Positions 47,683-56,728 of a stretch of 63,090 bases of DNA are shown piece after piece. A model generated the notes under the pieces. The model ran no database searches, was not told where the DNA came from, and saw only the letters and a list, made by a program, of their open reading frames with translations. A program made the translations under genes and the position numbers. Location: the NCBI GenBank assembly GCA_030836185.1, contig JAURQH010000006.1, positions 1-63,090 on the forward strand. Reading direction: 5' to 3'. Numbering within the stretch: position 1 is the stretch's first letter; every line of letters starts with the position of its first letter. Source of the stretch: Planctomycetota bacterium. Its GTDB lineage: Bacteria > Planctomycetota > Planctomycetia > Planctomycetales > Planctomycetaceae.

Positions 47683-48888
47683 TCAGAAAACCGTTTTGCC
47701 TGGTTCTTCGGCGAGTTGCTGTGGAGTTTCTTTGGCCTCATACTTCCAGAAATGATGAAACAGAAATTGCTGCAAAGATTTAGCTGCTTCCTGATGTCCA
47801 TATTTGCTCAGGTGTCCAGAGCGACCTGGAAACAAGTCTTCAGTCTGGGAAATTTGTCCCGATTCCAATCCAGATCGAAATGTTCGCTCCAATGAGAGGA
47901 ATGGAATTTGTGTCGATGTCGTGATCTCTTCCAGGTGTTCGAGTGGCAAATCTCGTGAGATTTTTTGAGCAGCATTTTCACGATGAACTTTTGCCACGAA
48001 TTCATTGAAGATATCAGGGTAGATGGTGTTCGCATTCGGCATGGTCATCACAAGGAACTTTGCTCCGTCCGCTTCGACATCGTCCCGAAACATGGGCAAA
48101 ATTGCATTTAACAATTTCCACGAGTGCTCGAATTTAGCAAGTGGCGGGTCGAAGTAAATTTTGTGCCGCACATCAATTTGGTCGGTATTTGATTTCCACG
48201 TTTTTCGCAAGCGATTGAGACGCTGTTTTTGCCAAATATAGAGCTTCGAGTACTCATTGAGCAGATTATTGGCTTTTTGAGTCGAAGCACTTTGTTGGAC
48301 GAGTTCGAGTTGGCCTTGTTCATTAAAGTCATAATTTGCCAGTGGGTTTGTCGATAATCGTGGGTTCAAGTCCACCAAATCGGTCGACATGCCGAAGCAT
48401 AGAATCACGATGTCTGGATCGCACTGGTGTACATGGTGCAGATAGCGAACATGTTGATCGGCGGTCCCCGTTCCAGGGACTCCGAAGTTCAAGACTTCCC
48501 AACGAGTTTCCTCACTGTTTTGATTCAGAAGGGTTTCCAATTGTTCCGTGAAAACTTGATTCTGCGGAACTTGTTCTGCGGCAACAAATGAATCTCCCAG
48601 AACAGCAATGCGTTTGATGCCGAGCAGTTTGGGGATAACCGGTTCATGATCTCGGAAGCCGAGAGAGTTTGTTTGTAGTTGGATAAACTTTTGTGTTTCT
48701 TTATTCCAGACTTTACGATCAACATTCGGTGTCAGGTGACGACAATATTCGCCCCGAACGATCAGTTCGAAGGGTGTTTCGATGAGATTCCGACAACACA
48801 ATTCCAAAGTGACGAGGACTGCGACGATATTCAGGCATACCATACCGAGACGTCGAAGCCGAGTTGTTTTGAAGTTGCCATTCATCAT
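47683..48888 (-). CDS. SGNH/GDSL-type hydrolase, partner of the MBOAT protein
   Basis: A 401-residue protein with an N-terminal membrane anchor (GMVCLNIVAVLVTLELCC). The SGNH block I is IAVLGDSFVAAEQVP (Ser about residue 100), block II/III is FGVPGTGTADQHVRY, and the catalytic dyad end is GHLSKYGHQEAA. It starts 39 bases after the MBOAT gene stop on the same strand. MBOAT plus SGNH partners (as in AlgI with AlgJ/AlgX) add acyl groups to extracytoplasmic polysaccharides, so this protein probably transfers or removes acetyl groups outside the membrane. Confidence 0.8.
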   Translation of the reverse strand: MMNGNFKTTRLRRLGMVCLNIVAVLVTLELCCRNLIETPFELIVRGEYCRHLTPNVDRKVWNKETQKFIQLQTNSLGFRDHEPVIPKLLGIKRIAVLGDSFVAAEQVPQNQVFTEQLETLLNQNSEETRWEVLNFGVPGTGTADQHVRYLHHVHQCDPDIVILCFGMSTDLVDLNPRLSTNPLANYDFNEQGQLELVQQSASTQKANNLLNEYSKLYIWQKQRLNRLRKTWKSNTDQIDVRHKIYFDPPLAKFEHSWKLLNAILPMFRDDVEADGAKFLVMTMPNANTIYPDIFNEFVAKVHRENAAQKISRDLPLEHLEEITTSTQIPFLSLERTFRSGLESGQISQTEDLFPGRSGHLSKYGHQEAAKSLQQFLFHHFWKYEAKETPQQLAEEPGKTVF

Positions 48889-48927
48889 GGTTGAGAGAGA
48901 CGCCTGAGTTCCGAATTGTTTTGTTGT

Positions 48928-50391
48928 TTAGAACTGAAAGTAGATAAAGGGGTTGTCGGTGACCCGAGATGCGTATTCCATGACAAACCAAGCGACGAGA
49001 GTAACAGCCGACCATTGCAGAGGTTGCGGCAAGGTTGAATATTCCAGCGGATAGTCGCGATCTCTTTGAATCCACTCAATCCCGACGAGTAAGCCGATAA
49101 GAGCCATTGATTGACGTAGTTCGGAGAGACTCAAGAGTTCTTTCATTTGAAGGTAGAACTCGGCTGTTAGTAGCGAACTGCTGATTTTTTCGATGATGGT
49201 GACGCAATCGGCCATCGAATTGCCACGAAAGAAAATCCAGCAAAAACAGACAAAAAGAAACGTCGCACTCATTCGCATGAGGGTGGCCAGCGAAGGAATC
49301 AAATGGTCTCCCCCGACATGTTTCCAGCCTCGCTTTTTTTGTGTTCGACTCCGATTGTTGCTGAATGCAACGACTGTTCCGTGAAGCCCCCCCCAGACAA
49401 TGAACGGCCAAGCGGCCCCATGCCAGAACCCACTGATCAGAAAAGTGATTAGCAGGTTTAGTTTTTGCCTCCCGGCGGAAACACGATTGCCCCCCAATGG
49501 AATGTAGACGTAATCACGAAACCAGGTGGAGAGTGAAATATGCCAACGCGACCAGAACTCTCGCAAGTTTTGTGAGAAATAGGGATAGGCAAAGTTTCGC
49601 ATCAATTTGATACCGAACATCTGGGCGGTGCCGATGGCGATGTCGGAGTACCCGGAAAAGTCACAGTAGATCTGGAAGGCAAACAGAAAGGTGGCGACTG
49701 TCAGTTCTGCACCCGAAGCCGCCGCAACATCGTTGTAAGACGAGTTCACAAAACCAGCGACGGTGTCCGCGATGACGACTTTTTTGAACAATCCCCACAG
49801 GATGCGAAGAACTCCCAACTGCATCTGTTTCAGGTGAAAGAATCGTCGTTGTTCGAATTGGGGGAGAAGATTTTTTGCTCGTTCAATCGGACCGGCAACA
49901 AGCTGTGGAAAGAATGACACGAAGGTCATGTAATCGACGAGGTTGCGAGTAGGTTCCATGCGTCGATAGTAAACATCGATTGTGTAACTGAGGGTTTGGA
50001 AAGTGTAGAAGCTGATGCCGACAGGCAGGATCAGATTCAAAGTGCCCGTGTCGAGATTCCATCCTAACGAGTCTCCCAAAGCGATCAGGTTATCGAGGAA
50101 GAAGTTGAAATACTTGAAGACTCCCAGCAGTCCCAGATTGCATGCGAGGCTTGCGATGAGTAGCCGTTTGCGATGAACGGGGTTTTCAGCCCGATGAATC
50201 CCATTGGCGAGGAAATAATCAACAAGTGTAGAGGCCAGCATCAGGACGCAGAAGCGGTAGTCCCACCAGCCATAGAAAAAGTAACTCGCGCAGAGTAGTA
50301 GCAAGTTCTGCCACGACCGCTTGACCAAGAGCCAATAAGTCAGCCAGACCAGGGGAAGAAAAATAAAGAATGCCAAGGAGGAAAAGTTCAC
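48928..50391 (-). CDS. MBOAT-family O-acyltransferase (AlgI type)
   Basis: A 487-residue membrane protein with about ten helices. It contains the AlgI landmarks: FYGWWDYRF, LPVGISFYTFQTLSYTIDVY, FPQLVAGPI, YCDFSGYSDIAIG, FWSRWHISLSTWFRDYVYIP (H284) and the catalytic His in SGFWHGAAWPF (H324). It moves acyl groups across the membrane for polysaccharide acylation. The GTG at 50391 gives the family start NFSSLAFFIFLPLVW and has AAGGA eight bases upstream. It is followed by the SGNH partner and preceded by the PEP-CTERM gene on the same strand. Confidence 0.93.
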   Translation of the reverse strand: MNFSSLAFFIFLPLVWLTYWLLVKRSWQNLLLLCASYFFYGWWDYRFCVLMLASTLVDYFLANGIHRAENPVHRKRLLIASLACNLGLLGVFKYFNFFLDNLIALGDSLGWNLDTGTLNLILPVGISFYTFQTLSYTIDVYYRRMEPTRNLVDYMTFVSFFPQLVAGPIERAKNLLPQFEQRRFFHLKQMQLGVLRILWGLFKKVVIADTVAGFVNSSYNDVAAASGAELTVATFLFAFQIYCDFSGYSDIAIGTAQMFGIKLMRNFAYPYFSQNLREFWSRWHISLSTWFRDYVYIPLGGNRVSAGRQKLNLLITFLISGFWHGAAWPFIVWGGLHGTVVAFSNNRSRTQKKRGWKHVGGDHLIPSLATLMRMSATFLFVCFCWIFFRGNSMADCVTIIEKISSSLLTAEFYLQMKELLSLSELRQSMALIGLLVGIEWIQRDRDYPLEYSTLPQPLQWSAVTLVAWFVMEYASRVTDNPFIYFQF

Positions 50392-50490
50392 GTCGGCAAT
50401 CCTTTGCCTGTGTCGGGGGACCACTATTAAGACAGCGGAAACCTATTATATACAGGGGATTACGTCAATACGGCATTGCCGTTCTGAGTT

Positions 50491-51354
50491 TTAGCAAGCC
50501 ACGTGGGAATTGCGCTTCGAGAGACGACGTTTTCTTACAAAACCAGCCAGACCGGTGATTGTCAGAAATGCCCACGTGGAAGGTTCGGGAACTTCGCTCA
50601 TGTCCAAAACGCTGATTCCCGCAAGGTGAATCAATTGGTTGTTAGATTCGGAGGCATCTGCGTCGCGATCCCAATAATAAAAGCTGAAATACTGAACCTC
50701 ATCAGCAAAATTGATGCGGGCCGAGTTTGTTGTCAGCTCGTCCGCATCATCAATAATACTGGAGGGAGGGTTGCCTATTTCATCTGGGCGTATGCTGAGA
50801 AGATTTTGAGTATGAATAGTTAAAGTTGTTAAATTGGAGCCTAAGGCGGCGTAGTTGGCCACAGTCCCTTCACCTAAGATACCAAAACCTCCCACAAAAC
50901 TTTCCACATAGACTGCATCGTCCCAAACATCGTTCATTCGATCGATATCATGAACGAAAAACTCGACGGCTGAAGCTGAAGAGAGTGCGACATCGATTCT
51001 CAGATAATTCGTGAGCGGGTCAGCTTCAGCATCGAAGGCAGACCCCGAACTTTGGGTCAGGTACAATCCTGTGCCTGTGTCGTAAGCACGGCTAGTCATG
51101 TGTTCTGAGGTGTTTGGATTGGTATGAATAACGGTACCAAAGTCTGTGATCGTAAATGTGGCTTGAACACCGTTCGAGAGAGTCGTGGTTCCCGTGTAAG
51201 GAGAAGTATCCAAGATTGGCTGTTGCCAGCCTGTGACCGCACCACTGCCGAAATTCCAGGTTCCATTGACAAAATCGACCAGCGCTGCAGACACTTCTGT
51301 CGTGAACGAGAGGAGGATTATCGAAGGAACAACGTGTAGAAAGAGTGTTTTCAT
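50491..51354 (-). CDS. PEP-CTERM sorted secreted protein
   Basis: About 287 residues. A signal peptide (MKTLFLHVVPSIILLSF) is followed by a beta-rich domain of about 230 residues. It ends with the PEP-CTERM signal: VPEPSTWAFLTITGLAGF, then a basic RKRR cluster. Exosortase would cleave near PEP and release or anchor the protein at the surface. The exosortase gene is not here. It lies 100 bases upstream of the MBOAT gene on the same strand; co-location with an acylation pair hints at an exopolysaccharide link. Several alternative ATGs exist up to 51387. Confidence 0.85.
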   Translation of the reverse strand: MKTLFLHVVPSIILLSFTTEVSAALVDFVNGTWNFGSGAVTGWQQPILDTSPYTGTTTLSNGVQATFTITDFGTVIHTNPNTSEHMTSRAYDTGTGLYLTQSSGSAFDAEADPLTNYLRIDVALSSASAVEFFVHDIDRMNDVWDDAVYVESFVGGFGILGEGTVANYAALGSNLTTLTIHTQNLLSIRPDEIGNPPSSIIDDADELTTNSARINFADEVQYFSFYYWDRDADASESNNQLIHLAGISVLDMSEVPEPSTWAFLTITGLAGFVRKRRLSKRNSHVAC

Positions 51355-51602
51355 CTTGCTCAGCATTCTTGAATAGAGAATGTTCACCCACGGAAGAGTG
51401 TGTCGTCAACCTCAAGCGGGAGGGGAGACCGTAAGCGATGACATTGGGAATGTATGGGGGAAAATCCGATGTGGCAACTTGGGAATTCGACAAATAGCAA
51501 AACTTTACAAGAATTAGACTTAGGTGTAGGTGAAGAGTCTTTCTACGCGGGCATTGAATGGGGGGTAAACACTTCAGTTAGGGATATCTGGATAGGGATA
51601 TC

Positions 51603-52130
51603 CTAGAAGAATTCCCCATCTCCGTCCAAATCGCCTTCCGTCAACAGCGTGATATCCCGGTCTTGAAGAATCTGGATGCCCGCATCAATGTCATCGACAT
51701 AAACGGCAATCGCCTTGCGGCCACCTTTATGGTAGAGCAGCGGATAAGCATACTGCAGGTTGACTTCTCCACGCAGCAGCGCTGTGCAGATCTCCAAAAA
51801 CGGTTGATCACTGTCAGGGAGTTCGACTCCGATAATGTCGGTTTCAAATGTTTTGAACGGGGATTGTTCCATGATCTCAACGGCTCGCTCGTAATCATCC
51901 ATGATCAAACGGGTGACCGCGTAGTCGATGGAATCAGCTACGCTCATCCCGACGATCCTGAGATCGTCTTTCTCCAGTGATCGCAATAATTCGTGCAATT
52001 GGCCAACACGATTCTCAAAAAAGACTCCGAACTGACGCAGGCAGGGCCAATCTCTGCCTCGCATGGTCGAGGGAATGATCTGATCTCCATCCTGGAAATC
52101 GTCGGCATCTTTATCAAAATTATCGGGCAT
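51603..52130 (-). CDS. ACT-domain protein
   Basis: A 175-residue soluble protein. An acidic N-terminus is followed by an ACT-like domain (FGVFFENRVGQLHELLRSLEKD, then IVGMSVADSIDYAVTRLIMDD). A second, weaker half (AYPLLYHKGGRKAIAVYVDDIDAGIQIL) looks like another ACT repeat. ACT domains bind amino acids to regulate enzymes; here no enzyme domain is attached, so it may be a free regulatory sensor. Flanking genes give no clue to the ligand. Confidence 0.8.
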   Translation of the reverse strand: MPDNFDKDADDFQDGDQIIPSTMRGRDWPCLRQFGVFFENRVGQLHELLRSLEKDDLRIVGMSVADSIDYAVTRLIMDDYERAVEIMEQSPFKTFETDIIGVELPDSDQPFLEICTALLRGEVNLQYAYPLLYHKGGRKAIAVYVDDIDAGIQILQDRDITLLTEGDLDGDGEFF

Positions 52131-52167
52131 CTCTGCGCTTTCCAGATGTAGTCGGAGTCATCTCTAC

Positions 52168-52191
52168 ACTCTCACTCTGAGAAGTGAGAGT
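52168..52191. repeat. Perfect hairpin upstream of the ACT gene
   Basis: ACTCTCACT (52168-52176) and AGTGAGAGT (52183-52191) form a 9-bp stem with a 6-base loop. It lies 38 bases upstream of the ACT-gene start codon, within its likely leader. It may be an operator or leader hairpin. Confidence 0.55.
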
Positions 52192-52527
52192 AGTTGCATT
52201 ATCGTGAGAGAGTGGCAGTTTGGTCAATGTGAGATTATCGCCCGTTGAAAAACACAGTTTTGCCAGGCACGGCTCTTTGATTCGGGAACAGATTTCGTCT
52301 AAAAATTTCCTTCTTGCCCAATCCTCAAATTTCTCGTTCTTGCTGACAAGCCCGCTTCTCAACAGTCTATTATCTGAGTTTCAAATTCTGGAGAATCAAT
52401 AAGGGCGGACATGTTAAGCAGTTCATCTCGAGTGATTGATCTTGCAAAATTTACACACCAGATCTAAATTTTGTAAATGTTACGAACAGCAGCGTGGGGC
52501 ATAGATAGCCGCAAGCCGCTGTTTTGG

Positions 52528-52588
52528 AACAGGTTAGAACGATTATGTGTTGAACGCCTCGTTTGGCACACCAACTGCCTAACCTGTT
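52528..52588 (+). promoter_or_regulatory. Structured leader of the HExxH-protein gene
   Basis: AACAGGTTAG (52528-52537) and CTAACCTGTT (52579-52588) form a perfect 10-bp stem. The 41-base loop contains a smaller TTGG-CACA-CCAA hairpin. The structure ends about 42 bases before the start codon. No known riboswitch consensus was recognised. Confidence 0.5.
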
Positions 52589-52630
52589 AAGAACTCGGAG
52601 ACTCTCCCGCAACTCGAGGAAAGATAGAGC

Positions 52631-53830
52631 ATGGATGCTCGTAAGACTCGATTCGCCGCTTGGGTAGCGGTGATGACACTTGGCACTCTCGGCACAACCG
52701 AGGCTGCTACATACCGAACACCAAATTTTGTGGTGAACGCGCCGACGAAGGATTTCGCAGAAGAGGTAGGAAAGGCAGCCGAGTTCTATCGAGAAGAACT
52801 GGCTGTCGCGTGGTTAGGAAAGAAACTGCCAAAATGGTATCGCCCCTGTCCAATTTCTGTTCGGGTGGGACAGATTGGAGCAGGAGGGGCCACATCATTT
52901 CAGTTTGACCGCGGAGAAGTGTTTGGATGGAAGATGAATGTGCAGGGGACCGAGCAACGGATTCTCGACTCGGTCATCCCGCACGAAGTGAGTCATACAA
53001 TTTTTGCCAGCTATTTTCGGCGGCCTCTGCCGCGTTGGGCTGATGAAGGTGCCGCGACCATCATCGAACATGAGTCCGAACGCATGCGTCAAATGCAGAC
53101 GCTCAAACAGGTGACGAATAACGGAACACGTTTCTCACTCCGCCAGCTACTGGCGATCAAAGAGTATCCACAAGACATGCAACGAGTTTTGACCTTGTAC
53201 GCTCAAGGCTACTCTCTCTCTGATTATCTGATTCAGAAAAAGGGTCGGAAAAGTTTTCTGGAATTCCTCGAAGCCGCCCATCATCACGGTTGGGATAACG
53301 CGATTCGCACTCATTACAAACTGAAAAACATCGAGCAGCTTGAAGGCAAATGGAACAATTGGGTGATGGCCGGTTCGCCACGGTTGAAATTGCCGAAAGG
53401 GGTTATGCTGGCCTCGAATGATTCCAAAGTCCGTCAACCGGAAGTGGTTCGTGGACAAACACCCGAAGCGGATCAAGGAGAGGTGGCGTTGGCAACTGCG
53501 GAGGACATCACATCTGGTGAACGGGTAGAATCGAACAACAGTAATCAGGACAAGATTGCTGCAACAAACGAAAATGCTGCTCGCTTAGAGTCAGAAGAGA
53601 CAACCGTCGCCACTGCTGAGGAAATTCGCTTGCAAGGGCGTCAAGATGTTCTCGAAAATGGTTGGGAACCGCTGAGTTCACAAGAGGTGATGAGGTCTCG
53701 TATTCAGAATGTCTCCAGTGCTATTGAGCGTCCGCCGTTCGCAGAGAACTCGGCGTCAGCAAAGCGAGAGCGTCCACCCTTTACGGAAGAAGTTGCACTC
53801 AAACGCGACCGTCCTCCTTTTGCAGACTAA
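52631..53830 (+). CDS. Peptidase-MA-like exported protein with RPPF tail
   Basis: A 399-residue protein. A signal peptide (residues 1-26, ending TEAA) is followed by a gluzincin-type domain with HEVSH (118-122) and the third ligand E139 in WADEGAA. The Asn/Gln-rich stretch after residue 270 is probably disordered. The C-terminus carries three copies of (E/D)RPPF(A/T)(E/D), the last ending the protein. It should be a zinc protease, substrate unknown, possibly retained at the surface by the tail. It shares the HExxH type with the protein at 4236 but has a different architecture. Confidence 0.78.
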   Translation: MDARKTRFAAWVAVMTLGTLGTTEAATYRTPNFVVNAPTKDFAEEVGKAAEFYREELAVAWLGKKLPKWYRPCPISVRVGQIGAGGATSFQFDRGEVFGWKMNVQGTEQRILDSVIPHEVSHTIFASYFRRPLPRWADEGAATIIEHESERMRQMQTLKQVTNNGTRFSLRQLLAIKEYPQDMQRVLTLYAQGYSLSDYLIQKKGRKSFLEFLEAAHHHGWDNAIRTHYKLKNIEQLEGKWNNWVMAGSPRLKLPKGVMLASNDSKVRQPEVVRGQTPEADQGEVALATAEDITSGERVESNNSNQDKIAATNENAARLESEETTVATAEEIRLQGRQDVLENGWEPLSSQEVMRSRIQNVSSAIERPPFAENSASAKRERPPFTEEVALKRDRPPFAD

Positions 53831-53835
53831 CACTC

Positions 53836-55320
53836 TTAATTGGCAATTGCCTGTTTTAGCAGATTTTCGGTGATCTTTTGCACGCGTTCATCGGGGCCGT
53901 GGGGACGGCTCCAGTGAGACCATGGAAGGACATGCCCGGGGGGTGAACTGAGTCCCTGAGCCCAGAAAATCGTGGCCGCGTTGAAGACGAAGTTGCCTTT
54001 CGGGCCGGGATAGATGGTGGCCGTCCATTGCTGAGGATTCACACCCCCTTGCCAGGCAGTTCCACCGGCGACCACTTCGAGCCCTTCGATGTCAGCGGGT
54101 TGCCCGTGATACTCCCAGCCAATCAGGCCGGGAATCTTGTCCCCTTGATTGGCGCCGGTTCCGGCAAACATCCAGTGATCGGGTTTGGTGATGATCCAGT
54201 CTCCTCCACCGTTGACGGGTTCAACATTGCGAGCACCCATCAGTAAGCCTTCATCGGGTCCGTGATGTGGAAACGGGCCATGATTTTTCTGGCGATTGAC
54301 GGCGTATTCATTCTCTCCGCCGTAGGGTCCACCACGGAAGATAATTCGATTGGGAACATCGGTCGAACTTTTTCGAAACGGCGTGACCCAGCAGACGCTG
54401 TTTCCCGAAAGAAACATGAGATCGACACCCGCGTCACGCATTTTCGTCACGCTGTTAAATTGCCGGATGTCCCAGTATTCGTCATGACCGATGCTGACAA
54501 AAACTTTGCATTTGAGTCCTCGTTCGGGAGTAAGCATGTCGCTGTTGGAGCAATAGGTGACATCGTAGCCGTGTTTTTCTAACCAATACGCCATCGGGAA
54601 TTCAAAAGGCAGAAACTCACCAGAACCGACCGTAAGTGGATCGTTCACAACACCCGTGTGCTGTGCTTCTCGTCCATACGGACGATCAAACGAGACATCG
54701 GCCCACGGGCCTTGATTCCCTTTGGGGTGAGTGTAGATCGAGTAATTGTTGGGCCAACGGTTGTAAGCTTGCCAAGTGTTGTCCGAACATTGAAAGAGAA
54801 TGTCGGCGGGCCGGTCATCGGTCACAATGAACACGATATAACTTTGCCAGTACGCTTCGGTTTCTGTCGGGATCGTCGTTAATCGTCCGAGATAAACACC
54901 GCTGATCCAGTCTTCAGGAATCGTCAAAGAAACACTCGACTCCCACTGGCATTCGTGAAGATTCTTTTCTCCCGGTTCGGGAGACGGTTGGGTGATCCCT
55001 TTCAGTCGTTCGTAGGTTTTCATCAATCGCGCGCCGCGACCGCCGTAATATCCCATACGAAAGATTTCCAACTGGAAATCACGTTGCGGAGCTGTCGAAA
55101 CCATAATGTCCAATGTCTCGCCTGCTGAGAGGCTTTGTTGGGAACAGTAACCTTCAATCCAGGGCGAACGAAAGCCATCATTGTCGACTCGAACGCGAGT
55201 CAGTTGCCAATCGTTCGAGCCGGGGAGTTTATTCTCGCGGATGACGGGAGAGTCGTCCGTGGTTTGTGCGTTGGCAAGCGTGGGGAAGAAGATCAGCAAA
55301 GCGATGAGAATTTTCAGCAT
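53836..55320 (-). CDS. Exported DMFase-large-subunit-like protein
   Basis: A 494-residue protein with a signal peptide (LIALLIFFPTLANA). The body resembles the C-terminal domain of the N,N-dimethylformamidase beta subunit family: LEIFRMGYYGGRGAR, FQCSDNTWQAYNRWP, SFDRPYGREAQHTG, VSIGHDEYWDIRQFN, LMFLSGNSVCW. In this family the domain is widespread in planctomycetes outside true DMFases, with unknown substrate. It is convergent with the HExxH gene (five bases between stops) and lies just downstream of the EboE gene on the same strand. Confidence 0.85.
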   Translation of the reverse strand: MLKILIALLIFFPTLANAQTTDDSPVIRENKLPGSNDWQLTRVRVDNDGFRSPWIEGYCSQQSLSAGETLDIMVSTAPQRDFQLEIFRMGYYGGRGARLMKTYERLKGITQPSPEPGEKNLHECQWESSVSLTIPEDWISGVYLGRLTTIPTETEAYWQSYIVFIVTDDRPADILFQCSDNTWQAYNRWPNNYSIYTHPKGNQGPWADVSFDRPYGREAQHTGVVNDPLTVGSGEFLPFEFPMAYWLEKHGYDVTYCSNSDMLTPERGLKCKVFVSIGHDEYWDIRQFNSVTKMRDAGVDLMFLSGNSVCWVTPFRKSSTDVPNRIIFRGGPYGGENEYAVNRQKNHGPFPHHGPDEGLLMGARNVEPVNGGGDWIITKPDHWMFAGTGANQGDKIPGLIGWEYHGQPADIEGLEVVAGGTAWQGGVNPQQWTATIYPGPKGNFVFNAATIFWAQGLSSPPGHVLPWSHWSRPHGPDERVQKITENLLKQAIAN

Positions 55321-55345
55321 AGTGACTCTCCAGATTACGGTCGAT

Positions 55346-56509
55346 TTATTGAGCTAACAGTTCCAGTGTTGCCTGCAATTCTTGAGTGAATCCATCGACG
55401 AGTGATGGTTGTTCTTCACCCGGCATCACGCTCCAAGTGTAGGTTTCGACTTCCAGATGGGGTGTTTGGTCGAGCTCCGCAACGGTCTTGACCGCAATTT
55501 TCAATTCCTCGCGAGTCGTTCCCAAGGGGCCAAGATCATCGGCATTCACCGGGACATGAAAATGGATTCGCCATTTGATGGCGTCAGCCATGTGCGGAGG
55601 AGGATTGAGGCAAAGGTCTTCTGTGAGATCGGTAATCGTTCGAATGTTACCGTCTGCAAAGAGTGCGAAGGTTTGATGCAAGTATCGTTGTTCCACAAAA
55701 CCTGCCAGCATTTTGCGTCCCGCTTCGTTCTCTGCAGGCTGATCAAGATCGATGGCACAAGTGATATGAACTTTGTTGATCCTTATTCCGGCAGCGTCGA
55801 GTGATTTTAGAGAGTCGGCGACATCCTCAAATTCGACCGCTTGATGACAGACGTCATAACAGACCCCGAGATATTCGCGGGCAAGTTTTGCCAGATCACG
55901 CTCGATGGCGACCGATTTGAGTTCCTGAAAGAATTCAATGGTTTCAGGTGTTGTTTCCAGAACGCATAACGGTTCGGGTTCAATGGCAAGACGGATCCGT
56001 TTCCCGGTGTCTTGATAAAGCTGTTCTAGATGTGTGGCGAGTTGCAGAAGTTGATCAATGCACTTGGCGCGGAAGTCGGCACCGCTGGCAAGTTGTTTGA
56101 AACCCAGGGGGACGGTCGAAATACTTCCCTCGTCGATCTCGTCCATCAGGTCGGCAAGAATCTTGGCACATTCGTGAGTGTAGGTCAGTCGATCTTCCTG
56201 ACTCCAGTCGGGTACATACACCTGTTCTTTCACGCGATCCGAATGAAAGTTGCCGTAGGGAAAGGCATTGAGCGTATAGCAGATTAAATTTTGATCTTTG
56301 AGAGTCTGTTTCAGTTTTCCGATTTTCGTGGTATCTGCGCGTAATTCTTCGATCACGGGTTGTGCCAACCAGAGACCGGCTGCCAATGGAGATGTTAGTT
56401 TTTTCTGGATAGGACCGGCGTAATCGACCAATCCTTGGCAGACTTCTTCCACGGTCAGGCCCGGATGGACGTTCGTGCAATAGCTGAGTGGGAGAGTGCT
56501 GAGAGACAT
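55346..56509 (-). CDS. eboE: EboE-like TIM-barrel protein
   Basis: A 387-residue cytoplasmic protein. LSYCTNVHPGLTVEEVCQGL at the N-terminus and ICYTLNAFPYGNFHSDRVKE, LAIEPEPLCVLET and GVCYDVCHQAVEFED match the EboE (metabolite traffic) family, a sugar-isomerase-like TIM barrel. In eustigmatophyte/cyanobacterial ebo clusters it works with EboA-D in export of prenylated metabolites, but none of those genes is near here. The ATG at 56509 has GGAG six bases upstream. It probably shares a transcript with the DMFase-like gene, 25 bases downstream. Confidence 0.85.
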   Translation of the reverse strand: MSLSTLPLSYCTNVHPGLTVEEVCQGLVDYAGPIQKKLTSPLAAGLWLAQPVIEELRADTTKIGKLKQTLKDQNLICYTLNAFPYGNFHSDRVKEQVYVPDWSQEDRLTYTHECAKILADLMDEIDEGSISTVPLGFKQLASGADFRAKCIDQLLQLATHLEQLYQDTGKRIRLAIEPEPLCVLETTPETIEFFQELKSVAIERDLAKLAREYLGVCYDVCHQAVEFEDVADSLKSLDAAGIRINKVHITCAIDLDQPAENEAGRKMLAGFVEQRYLHQTFALFADGNIRTITDLTEDLCLNPPPHMADAIKWRIHFHVPVNADDLGPLGTTREELKIAVKTVAELDQTPHLEVETYTWSVMPGEEQPSLVDGFTQELQATLELLAQ

Positions 56510-56728
56510 GAAAGCTCCGTATAAGACGCCAGGCGTCAATCAATCATTGTGTTCAGGAAGGTGGGGATATATTCTGAGATCTCAGAAAACGGTGTATGCA
56601 CTCAGTTTAAGGCGTCTGCGGAAGCGGTTCCAGCAGTCAACCTAAGACGAGACGAATTCCCCGAAACTTTTTTCGAGGTGCGGGGTTTGAATCCTTCAAT
56701 CAGACAAACTTCAGAGAGTTAGTCACCT

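Larger units (their letters stand above)
52131..52630. other. 500-base intergenic region with structured elements
   Basis: Two strong inverted repeats lie here (listed separately). Open frames are short and overlap. The region should contain the leftward promoter of the ACT-domain gene and the rightward promoter and leader of the HExxH gene at 52631, whose ribosome site GAGGAAAGA is near 52615. Confidence 0.5.
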
